DNA of 43,197 nucleotides from contig PKWH01000231.1 in NCBI GenBank assembly GCA_003131985.1, positions 1 through 43,197 of the forward strand. The letters are read 5' to 3'. This DNA comes from Acidobacteriota bacterium (GTDB lineage: Bacteria; Acidobacteriota; Terriglobia; Acidiferrales; UBA7541). Position numbers and translations under genes: made by a program. How positions within the stretch are numbered: the stretch's first letter is position 1; the number at the start of each line of letters is the position of its first letter. Of the stretch, positions 8,876 through 15,662 are shown one piece after another. The notes below the pieces were generated by a model. The model did no database searches. It was not told the origin of the DNA and saw only the letters and a list, made by a program, of their open reading frames with translations.

Positions 8876-9832
8876 ATGTACCAGAAATTTTTTGGGCTTC
8901 GCGAAAGCCCGTTCAATGTTAACCCCGATCCTCGTTATCTCTTTCTGACGAAACAAATTCAGGAAGCGCTAGCAGGCTTGACCTACGGCATTCAGAATCG
9001 TAAGGGCTTCATTTTGCTTACGGGAGAGGTTGGCACAGGCAAGACAACGCTGCTGAACCGGTTGCTCGATTGGTTGCACGGGCAGAGAGTGGCGACGGCA
9101 TTCGTCTTCAATTCACAAGTCAATGTCAGCCAGCTTTTTGATTTCATGATGGCTGACTTCGAAATTCCGTGCGAGACGCGGCACAAGAGCCAGGTGTTGC
9201 TCCGTCTCAACGCGTGGTTACTCGATCGGTATCGAGCCGGCGAGACAGCGGTTCTGATTGTGGACGAGGCCCAGAACCTGTCGCTTCAAGTACTCGAGGA
9301 AATTCGTTTGCTGACCAATCTCGAAACCTCGACGGAAAAATTGCTTCAGATCGTGCTCACAGGGCAGCCGGAACTGGAAGAGAAACTGAAATTGCCACAA
9401 TTGCGGCAGCTGCGGCAACGGATCACGTTAAGGTGCCGGACCGGCGCATTAACCCTGGAGGAGACGTTCGGGTACATCGCTGAACGTTTACGTATCGCCG
9501 GCGCAAATGGGGAGCCGATATTTTCGAAAGAGGCTATTCAGACCGTTCACTTATATTCACGAGGAATTCCTCGAATCGTCAACTTGCTTTGCGAACATGC
9601 TTTGATCAATGCGTACGTTGACCATTTGCGGCCCGTTCCTGCCTATTTGGTGGAAGAGGTAGCGCGGGAATTTCAGCTTGACGAGATCGAGCCCATCGCA
9701 CCTGCAGGGGTTTCGAATGGTAACAAGCAGCCCATAGACGCCCAGGTCTTGCTCCAGAATCTAGATGAATTGCTCAATCGTTTGCGCGAGGCGAATATCA
9801 TGCCGGTAACGATGCGCGAAAGGAAACCATGA
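8876..9832 (+). CDS. XrtA-system AAA ATPase (ExeA/GspA-like)
   Basis: 318 aa. The N-terminus MYQKFFGLRESPFNVNPDP is the family signature. Walker A is G50-EVGTGKTT58 and Walker B is VLIVDEAQ (126-133). TGQPELEEKL (sensor region) and RITLRCRTGALTLEET follow, then a helical lid. The family accompanies EPS/PEP-CTERM export loci and resembles ExeA of type II secretion. Its exact job in EPS assembly is not established. Five nt after the Wzz-like gene, and its stop overlaps the kinase start (ATGA at 9829-9832), so translation is probably coupled. Confidence 0.9.
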   Translation: MYQKFFGLRESPFNVNPDPRYLFLTKQIQEALAGLTYGIQNRKGFILLTGEVGTGKTTLLNRLLDWLHGQRVATAFVFNSQVNVSQLFDFMMADFEIPCETRHKSQVLLRLNAWLLDRYRAGETAVLIVDEAQNLSLQVLEEIRLLTNLETSTEKLLQIVLTGQPELEEKLKLPQLRQLRQRITLRCRTGALTLEETFGYIAERLRIAGANGEPIFSKEAIQTVHLYSRGIPRIVNLLCEHALINAYVDHLRPVPAYLVEEVAREFQLDEIEPIAPAGVSNGNKQPIDAQVLLQNLDELLNRLREANIMPVTMRERKP

Positions 9833-10761
9833 GTCGCATTCACGAAGCGTTAAAAAAAGCTGAACAAGAAAGAGCTGCGGCCCAGACGCCCGATAACTCG
9901 CCTTCTCTACCGAGCACGGCGACGGAGGTCCTCCCGCGTGCACGTGAAGGATCGGATGACGCTCCCAGCATATTCAAGCATTCGACCGCTATCGCTTCCC
10001 AGCCTGGGAATCTAAAACGGTTCGAAGACCTGTGCCAACAGTGCGCGCATCCTCACTGGCACCCGGATCCGAATGTAAACATTTTTTCCAATCCGGCTTT
10101 AAGTGCAAACGCGGCGGAACAATTTCGGACTTTGCGATCACGGCTTTACCAATTGCGCGGGAGCCAACAGCTCCGCACTCTCTTGGTTGCCAGTTCCGTG
10201 CCCGCGGAAGGCAAAACGTTTGTAACCAACAATTTGGCGCAAGCAATTGTCCGTCAGCCCGATCGTAGATGTTTGATTATCGACGCGGACCTGCGGTGTT
10301 CCCGTCTCCACGTGCCGCTCGGCGCACCACCTTCTCCGGGTTTGACGGATTATTTGCTGGGAGATGCCGACGAGGTGACGGTTATTCAGCACGGTCATGA
10401 AGGGAATCTTTGCTTTATTCCAGGCGGGAAAGAGGTGGCCAACCCAAGCGAATTACTGTTAAACGGCCGGCTGAAGACATTGTTGGAGCGGGTAACGCCA
10501 ATTTTTGACTGGGTCATCCTGGACTCCCCACCATTACTTCCCGTGGCAGACGCAAGCTTGCTCGCCGACCATGTTGATGGTGTGATTTTGGTGGTGCGTG
10601 CGGCTTCGACCCCAACCGGAGCGGCTGAACGAGCCTGTCAAGAACTGCAAGGTAGGAACGTAATAGGCGTGGTGTTGAATGCTGTAGAGCAGTCTCAGAC
10701 TTATGGATCTTACTATTACGCAGGTTACGGATACGGGCAAGAAGAAGCCAAATCAGGTTAG
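9829..10761 (+). CDS. Bacterial tyrosine kinase (BY-kinase), CpsD/CapB type
   Basis: 310 aa, with the SRIHEALKKAEQER N-terminus common in this group. Walker A is SSVPAEGKT (about 122-130), Walker A' is CLIIDADLR (148-156) and Walker B is VILDSPP (229-235). The C-terminal tail has a Tyr cluster with tyrosines at 292, 295, 296, 297, 300 and 302, the usual autophosphorylation sites. The EQFRTLRSRL helix typical of the oligomerisation interface is present. It would phosphorylate itself and partners to cycle the Wzz-like co-polymerase. Last gene of the export core; the leader with the ops-like element starts just after its stop. Confidence 0.93.
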   Translation: MSRIHEALKKAEQERAAAQTPDNSPSLPSTATEVLPRAREGSDDAPSIFKHSTAIASQPGNLKRFEDLCQQCAHPHWHPDPNVNIFSNPALSANAAEQFRTLRSRLYQLRGSQQLRTLLVASSVPAEGKTFVTNNLAQAIVRQPDRRCLIIDADLRCSRLHVPLGAPPSPGLTDYLLGDADEVTVIQHGHEGNLCFIPGGKEVANPSELLLNGRLKTLLERVTPIFDWVILDSPPLLPVADASLLADHVDGVILVVRAASTPTGAAERACQELQGRNVIGVVLNAVEQSQTYGSYYYAGYGYGQEEAKSG

Positions 10762-10776
10762 CCCTAGAGTACCATT

Positions 10777-10792
10777 TGGCCAAGCGAATGCT
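10777..10792 (+). promoter_or_regulatory. Sigma-54-like promoter at the head of leader copy 1
   Basis: TGGCCAAGCGAATGCT keeps GG (-24) and GC (-12) at correct spacing; the -12 block reads ATGC instead of TTGC. On its own it would be weak. It is supported because leader copy 2 has TGGAAAGCTCTTTGCA at the aligned position, followed in both by a related CGT...GGMCTGCT segment. Confidence 0.45.
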
Positions 10793-11066
10793 TCGTACAG
10801 GACCTGCTAAGATGGGAGTTGTTTCAGGCATACGCGAGTTGAAGATGGGCACCCGGGAAATCTACTCTATGTCCTTTATAAGGCTGGTCTTGGGTGTAGG
10901 AAAACAAGTGGAACTCTGGGATAGCAATGTTCATAGAGTGATTCGAACTGGTGTCCCAAAGACGGCAAGTGCCCAAAGGATTTCTCAATTAAGGCATTAA
11001 GCTTCATAGATTTACCCAAAACGCGACTAGAGCTTGCAGTGGCATTCGTCGTGCAAACCTGTAGTC

Positions 11067-11099
11067 GAGGGTCAATTGTGACTCTCATGGCGGTAGCAT
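11067..11099 (+). promoter_or_regulatory. Hairpin plus ops-like element (GGCGGTAGCAT) upstream of the NusG paralog
   Basis: An 8-bp stem GAGGGTCA/TGACTCTC with loop ATTG (11067-11086, one G-U pair) is followed two bases later by GGCGGTAGCAT (11089-11099). This matches the enterobacterial operon polarity suppressor consensus GGCGGTAGNNT, the core of JUMPstart that recruits RfaH. The GCGGTAGC core, which folds as the small non-template hairpin in E. coli ops, is intact. It lies 16 nt before the antiterminator ATG. The motif also contains ATG-GCG-GTA-GCA-TAA, a four-codon reading frame of unknown relevance. Confidence 0.7.
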
Positions 11100-11114
11100 A
11101 AGCGCAGTGGCAAA

Positions 11115-11732
11115 ATGAGACCAAATCTCAAATCCGAATGCGACACTGAGAAAGCAGCCAGGCAGGATGGTGTCATTGGGTATCCCTGGTTCGCTTTGCA
11201 GGTTCGAACGCGCCATGAGTCAGGCGTTGCGAATTATTTGCTTGGCCAAGGTTACGAGTCGTTTCTTCCGCTTTACAAGTGCCGCAAGCGCTGGTCCGAC
11301 AGGGTTAAGGAAGTGCAGACTCCCTTGTTTCCTGGTTACTTATTTTGCCGGTTCGATCCTCAGGACCGGCTGCCCATTATGAAGACTCCGGGCGTAATGC
11401 AAATAGTGGGAGTGAACCGCGTGCCGGCTCCGGTGGATGAAGTTGAAATCGGCGCTATCCAGACTTTGGTAGCGTCGGGTATTCCAAATCAGCCCTGGCC
11501 ATTTTTGCAGGTAGGCGAGAGGGTGCGAATTGAGTCAGGTTCTTTGAGCGGTCTTGAAGGAATCCTGATGGATTTTAAGGGGACTCAGCGGCTCGTACTT
11601 TCGATCACGCTGCTTCAACGTTCCGTATCAGTGGAAATCGATAGTGCGTTTGTTTCGTCTACGGCCTCGTCGCAGCGATCGCGATTGGAAAAAACATTGG
11701 CCGTGTGCAGGCCAGTTCAGATCGTGGTCTAA
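11115..11732 (+). CDS. NusG-paralog transcription antiterminator (RfaH/UpxY-like)
   Basis: 205 aa. The NGN domain spans about 24-118: WFALQVRTRHESGVANYLL, FLPLYKCRKRWSDRVKEVQ, then the hallmark PLFPGYLFCRFDP at 70-82 (compare LFPNYLFVEF in RfaH), and GVMQIVGV. The KOW domain spans about 131-178: QVGERVRIESGSLSGLEGIL, then RLVLSITLLQRSVSVEI. The protein is a specialised NusG paralog, not housekeeping NusG: it sits alone at the head of an EPS operon. Such paralogs (RfaH, UpxY, TaA, LoaP) bind RNA polymerase at a leader signal and suppress termination across long polysaccharide operons. Here the ops-like motif lies directly before its own gene. No strong Shine-Dalgarno is visible. Confidence 0.9.
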   Translation: MRPNLKSECDTEKAARQDGVIGYPWFALQVRTRHESGVANYLLGQGYESFLPLYKCRKRWSDRVKEVQTPLFPGYLFCRFDPQDRLPIMKTPGVMQIVGVNRVPAPVDEVEIGAIQTLVASGIPNQPWPFLQVGERVRIESGSLSGLEGILMDFKGTQRLVLSITLLQRSVSVEIDSAFVSSTASSQRSRLEKTLAVCRPVQIVV

Positions 11733-11790
11733 CAGCGAAATTGGCTGACGCTGAAATGAGTTTCGGAGAACGATTTAGCAAAGAGGTTGA

Positions 11791-12954
11791 GTGAGCGGCG
11801 TGTCTACTACAAAGCCACGAATTGTTGAACATATGAAGAAGTCGATCGGAACTGACGGGAATTCCGCCAGCTCGATGGCGGGTTTCCTTTCCGAAGAACA
11901 GTTTCGTCGAATGCTGGCCCGAGAAAGAAAGCGATCAGAGCGTTCACGAAAACATTTGGTTCTAATGTTGATCGACGGCGGATTGAAGAATAAGAAGACG
12001 GATGCTCTTTTGGAACAGATTGCAGTGGTCCTCTGCGCATCGATTCGCGAGACTGACCTGGCGGGATGGTTCGAGGCGAATTCTGTTTTTGGTGTAATTT
12101 TCACTGAGTTCGGAGACTGCGATGTGAGCGCAGCCGTCAAAATTATCGAGGCCAAAGTTACAGCGGGACTGCAAAACTCATTCAAGGCCACTCAACTGAG
12201 CAGTTTCCAAATCTCCTTCTATGCCTTCCCGGAGGGCTGGGAAGGAGACGGGCATCAGCGGCCGGTGGACCCAACGATGTATCCCGATCTGTTCGAAGTT
12301 AAGGAGAAAAAAAAGCTGTCATTGCTGACCAAACGCGTGATGGATCTCGTAGGGGCATCGCTAGCCGTGGCGATTCTCTCACCGGCATTTCTGCTGCTAG
12401 CTGTGATTATCAAGCTAACATCGAAGGGTCCGATTTTCTTTCGCCAAGAACGAGTCGGCCAGTTCGGGTCGCGGTTTGTGTTCATTAAGTTCCGGTCGAT
12501 GTACGTTTCAACCGACGCCGCTATTCACAAGGAGTACGTCAGAAAATTCATCGTGGGGAAGGCAAATTCTTCCGCTCAGGAAGGAAGCAAGAAGGGCGTC
12601 TATAAGATTACGAACGATCCTCGAGTCACTTGGATTGGAAGACTCTTGCGGCGCACGAGCCTTGACGAGATACCTCAATTCTGGAACGTGTTGAAAGGCG
12701 AGATGTCCCTGGTGGGGCCGCGGCCTCCTATTCCCTATGAAATCGAAGCCTACGATATCTGGCATCGCCGCCGATTGCTGGAGTCGAAGCCGGGCATTAC
12801 AGGATTGTGGCAAGTACACGGCCGGAGCAAGACTACGTTCGACGAAATGGTTAGGTTGGATCTGCAGTACTCCAGAATGTGGACACCTATGTTGGATGTG
12901 AAAATACTTCTCCAGACTCCTCGCGCAGTTTTTTCAGGCGATGGCGCCTATTAG
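11791..12954 (+). CDS. Initiating polyprenyl-phosphate sugar phosphotransferase with N-terminal degenerate GGDEF-like domain
   Basis: 387 aa. The C-terminal half (about 176-387) is a bacterial sugar transferase (PF02397 type): a single hydrophobic segment (LAVAILSPAFLLLAVIIKL), GPIFFRQERVG, FIKFRSM, RRTSLDEIPQFWNVLKGEMS, LVGPRPP, KPGITGLWQV and LDLQYSRMW. It would move a sugar-1-phosphate onto undecaprenyl phosphate, starting the repeat unit. The N-terminal 35-150 region has the layout of a GGDEF domain (SRKHLVLMLIDGG, LLEQIAVVLCASIRETD, VIFTEF), but where GGDEF should be it reads A96-N-S-V-F100, so cyclase activity is not expected. The GTG start is chosen because AAGAGG precedes it; an internal ATG at 11833 lacks an SD. 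58 nt after the antiterminator. Confidence 0.88.
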   Translation: MSGVSTTKPRIVEHMKKSIGTDGNSASSMAGFLSEEQFRRMLARERKRSERSRKHLVLMLIDGGLKNKKTDALLEQIAVVLCASIRETDLAGWFEANSVFGVIFTEFGDCDVSAAVKIIEAKVTAGLQNSFKATQLSSFQISFYAFPEGWEGDGHQRPVDPTMYPDLFEVKEKKKLSLLTKRVMDLVGASLAVAILSPAFLLLAVIIKLTSKGPIFFRQERVGQFGSRFVFIKFRSMYVSTDAAIHKEYVRKFIVGKANSSAQEGSKKGVYKITNDPRVTWIGRLLRRTSLDEIPQFWNVLKGEMSLVGPRPPIPYEIEAYDIWHRRRLLESKPGITGLWQVHGRSKTTFDEMVRLDLQYSRMWTPMLDVKILLQTPRAVFSGDGAY

Positions 12955-13021
12955 TCTGATGACACTCCTGGAAAAATCCGAACGTTTCGAAGCTCTCTGG
13001 CTTAGCGCGCCGGGGATTTAG

Positions 13022-13041
13022 ACCGCTTGCGCGGTTTGTTT
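13022..13041 (+). terminator. Possible weak intrinsic terminator
   Basis: ACCGC-TTGC-GCGGT forms a 5-bp GC stem followed by TTGTTT, in the gap between the sugar transferase and oxidoreductase genes. The stem is short. If real, it is an obvious target for the NusG-paralog antiterminator encoded upstream. Confidence 0.3.
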
Positions 13042-13097
13042 CGACGGCCGCAAAAATTCTGTCCTTTCAGGATTTGAACTCTCAGGGTGAAAAAAAG

Positions 13098-14162
13098 ATG
13101 GCTACTAGTCTAGATGTTGACGCTGCGACAAAACTCGGGAAACAGCGGGATTCAAACGAGAGCGTGATTAGGATGGGCGTGATCGGGTACGGTTACTGGG
13201 GCCCGAACATTGTCCGGAATTTTCACGGACAAGAGCGTTCCCGCGTGGTCGCCATTTGCGACAAGACGCCTAAGTCACTGCAGCGCGCCCGGCAGGCCTA
13301 TCCGGAAATTCGTGCGATCGATGATTGTAATGACATCCTCACTGCTACGGATATCGATGCGATCGCGATCGTGACACCGGTTTGGACCCACTATGAACTT
13401 GCCAAAATCGCCTTGGAAAATGGCAAACACGTGTTCGTTGAGAAGCCGTTTACGTGCACTACGGCGCAAGCCGAGGAACTGATCGAACTAGCGGAGCGCA
13501 AGAAGCTGAAGATCATGGTGGACCACACGTTTTTGTTCACCGGCGCCGTCAAGCGCATCAAGGAATTCATTGATAACGGTACGCTCGGAGATCTCTATTA
13601 CTACGACTCCACGCGCGTAAACCTCGGACTCTTTCAGCATGATGTAAATGTGCTCTGGGATCTGGCGCCGCACGATCTTTCGATTATGGATTATCTGCTC
13701 AAGGATAAGCCCGAGGCGATCGTCGCCACCGGTGAGCGCCATTTAAATGGTGTTGCCGATATCGCATTTCTCACTCTCTACTATCCGAACAACATGATCG
13801 GGCACATTAACGTGAACTGGCTGTCGCCGGTAAAGGTGCGTACAACTCTCATCGGCGGTGAGAAGAAAATGCTGGTTTGGAACGATCTCGAAGCTGACGA
13901 AAAGCTGAAAATATACGACAAGGGTGTGCAAATGAGCGGCGACGGAGTCTATCAACTGCTCGTGAGCTACCGTTCCGGCGATATGTGGGCGCCTCGAGTC
14001 GAACAGGTGGAAGCGCTCAAGTTAGAAGCGGCGTATTTCGTTGACTGCATTCTAAACAATAAAAAGCCGTTTAATGATGGAGCCGCGGGATTGCACGTTG
14101 TACAGGTGCTGGAAGCCGCCGATCAGTCGTTGCAGCAAAGAGGAAAAGTAATCCGGTTGTAG
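13098..14162 (+). CDS. Gfo/Idh/MocA-family NAD(P)-dependent sugar oxidoreductase (WlbA/WbpB-like)
   Basis: 354 aa from ATG 13098. The Rossmann glycine motif is GVIGYGYWGPN (about residues 27-37). It is followed by IVTPVWTHYELAKIAL and the family signature HVFVEKPFT (EKP), with LWDLAPHDLSIMDYLL as the catalytic-region HD segment. Members oxidise the 3-position (or another carbon) of nucleotide sugars. With the acetyltransferase at 15143 and the DegT aminotransferase at 36931 it could make a 3-acylamino or 2,3-diacetamido sugar, as in WbpB-WbpE-WbpD; that is inference. ATG 13098 is chosen because CAGGGTGA precedes it; an in-frame TTG at 13074 has no SD. Confidence 0.85.
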   Translation: MATSLDVDAATKLGKQRDSNESVIRMGVIGYGYWGPNIVRNFHGQERSRVVAICDKTPKSLQRARQAYPEIRAIDDCNDILTATDIDAIAIVTPVWTHYELAKIALENGKHVFVEKPFTCTTAQAEELIELAERKKLKIMVDHTFLFTGAVKRIKEFIDNGTLGDLYYYDSTRVNLGLFQHDVNVLWDLAPHDLSIMDYLLKDKPEAIVATGERHLNGVADIAFLTLYYPNNMIGHINVNWLSPVKVRTTLIGGEKKMLVWNDLEADEKLKIYDKGVQMSGDGVYQLLVSYRSGDMWAPRVEQVEALKLEAAYFVDCILNNKKPFNDGAAGLHVVQVLEAADQSLQQRGKVIRL

Positions 14163-14209
14163 CCGCCTTCGTACCGAATCTGCGGTTTAGAAGACAAGAA
14201 GCGGCGAAA

Positions 14210-14950
14210 TCACTCCCTGATATAGTACGTCATTTCTCCGCCGTCGGTTGTGACGCGAAAACCTTGGCACGCGGCATCAAGCACCGCCTTGCACCCTGGA
14301 CGCATATAATCGTGCAATTCAATCACAATTCCTTTGACTCCACGCATCCAATCGGCGCAGTTCGCGAAGGCTTCGATTTCTCCGCTTTCGATGTCCATTT
14401 TGAGGAGGTCAATCGATTCAATCCCGGTTTCGCGCATCAAGGTTTGCATAGTAATGCCGCGAACGGGGATACCGGTCTCGGTGACCATGAACGCCCACTT
14501 TCCCTCGTCCGTCGGAACTATTCTTATAGGCCCGAGATGAAGGTTGCCATCAGAGTTCCACAAGGCCGCGTTAACTGGAACGACGTTGGGGTACGCCGCC
14601 ACGTTTTTCAGCAACATGGCATAGTTGGACGGCTCAGGCTCAACGGCAACTATCCTTGCGAGGGGATATTTATTCGCGTAGAACAAAGTGGCCATTCCGA
14701 CGTTCGCCCCGGCATCAATAATCGTTCTGGGCGTGAACGGCAAAGCTATGTTGTATGCTTGACGAAGCAGAAGATCGTTGAACAACGAGACGTCGGATGT
14801 TCTGATCCGGATATGGACGGGATGTTTGACGCCGCGCGGCGAGACCGAAATCTCCTTCGGTATGCCGAAAAGTCGGTTGGAACAGGCGCAAAGAAGCCCA
14901 CGAATTCCAAAGACCTGGTAATACCCGACTATGCCTTCGTAGACGCTCAA
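14210..14950 (-). CDS. FkbM-family SAM-dependent methyltransferase (reversed)
   Basis: 246 aa on the opposite strand to its neighbours. SAM-binding motif I is TIIDAGANVGMATLFYANKY. EPEPSNYAMLLKNV follows, then the FkbM-type segment SIDLLKMDIESGEIEAF and GIVIELHDYM. FkbM-family enzymes O-methylate sugars or other acceptors, so it may methylate an EPS residue. It is the only minus-strand gene between 4 kb and 34 kb, so it would not be covered by plus-strand operon transcription and may be a later insertion. Nothing visible identifies the acceptor. A long open frame on the plus strand opposite it is a shadow. Confidence 0.85.
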   Translation of the reverse strand: MSVYEGIVGYYQVFGIRGLLCACSNRLFGIPKEISVSPRGVKHPVHIRIRTSDVSLFNDLLLRQAYNIALPFTPRTIIDAGANVGMATLFYANKYPLARIVAVEPEPSNYAMLLKNVAAYPNVVPVNAALWNSDGNLHLGPIRIVPTDEGKWAFMVTETGIPVRGITMQTLMRETGIESIDLLKMDIESGEIEAFANCADWMRGVKGIVIELHDYMRPGCKAVLDAACQGFRVTTDGGEMTYYIRE

Positions 14951-15142
14951 GGTGGAATCTGCCTCGTGACTTCACACGCATTGCCGGAATGATCCCACAA
15001 TCGGTTACTGAATGGAAGACATAACCAATCTCTAAAGTCCGTCTCGTCATCGGCTACTGCGTCTGGACAGGATCGAACTCTAGTACCTGACGTGGTTCAT
15101 CTCGTAGCTTTGAATTTCCAATAAAAGAGGAAGAAGCCAAAT

Positions 15143-15637
15143 ATGGACCAGTACTTGTGTGTGGCGCCGGACGTAAAGCTTGGCAAGAACGTAAAACTGG
15201 CGAAGTTCATTAATCTGTACGGATGTGAAGTAGGCGACGATACAAAGATCGGCGCATTCGTGGAAATCCAGAAGAATTCAAAGGTCGGGAAAAACTGCAA
15301 AATTTCGAGCCATACGTTCATCTGTGAAGGCGTCTTCATTGAAGACGGCGTTTTTGTGGGTCATGGGGTCACCTTCATTAACGATTCTTATCCGCGCGCG
15401 ACGACAGAGGAAGGTCAGTTGCAAAGCGAGCAAGACTGGAAGGTGGAGCAGACACTGGTGAAGTCTCGTGCGTCAATTGGGTCGGGCTCCACAATTCTTT
15501 CGAAGGTTGTTATCGGCGAGAACGCGATCGTCGGCGCGGGGAGCGTGGTGACAAAAGACGTTCCGGCAAACGCCATTGTGGCTGGCAATCCGGCAAAAAT
15601 CCTGCGCTACATCACGCCGGAAAAAACAACGGCATAG
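15143..15637 (+). CDS. Left-handed beta-helix N-acetyltransferase (WlbB/WbpD-like)
   Basis: 164 aa built of hexapeptide repeats ([LIV]-G-x4): VKLGKNVKLAKFINL, VGDDTKIGAFVEI, KVGKNCKISSHTFI, VFIEDGVFVGHGVTF. Next comes FINDSYPRAT, a segment shared with the WbpD/WlbB-type enzymes that acetylate 3-amino nucleotide sugars. A second coil set follows (ASIGSGSTILSKVVIGENAIVGAGSVVTKDVP) and the usual AGNPAKILR end. It probably acetylates an amino sugar for the repeat unit. It pairs functionally with the oxidoreductase at 13098 and the aminotransferase at 36931. The start has AGAGGAAG about 12 nt upstream. Confidence 0.87.
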   Translation: MDQYLCVAPDVKLGKNVKLAKFINLYGCEVGDDTKIGAFVEIQKNSKVGKNCKISSHTFICEGVFIEDGVFVGHGVTFINDSYPRATTEEGQLQSEQDWKVEQTLVKSRASIGSGSTILSKVVIGENAIVGAGSVVTKDVPANAIVAGNPAKILRYITPEKTTA

Positions 15638-15662
15638 CTGCCCTATGAGCGAGGCGTAATCG

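Larger units (their letters stand above)
10777..11100 (+). repeat. EPS leader unit, copy 1 (promoter-like site, conserved leader, hairpin, ops-like motif)
   Basis: This untranslated stretch between the BY-kinase and the NusG paralog is homologous to 36548-36845. Conserved blocks in order: CATACGCGA (10829), TCTATGTCCTTTAT (10866), TTGGGTGT.GGAAAAC, CTGGGATAGCAAT.TTCATA, AATTAAGG.ATT, and a final 29-nt identical block (11070-11098). The two copies are clearly diverged elsewhere, so the conserved blocks are probably functional rather than recent duplication. A small open frame across it is not credible as a gene. Confidence 0.85.

Noticed and set aside
10777..11100. Leader repeats as a mobile element (MITE/IS remnant)
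   Set aside because: No terminal inverted repeats, target duplications or transposase fragments; both copies are co-oriented and sit directly upstream of EPS genes.
13074..13097. TTG start for the oxidoreductase
   Set aside because: No SD at suitable spacing, whereas ATG 13098 has AGGGTGA upstream.
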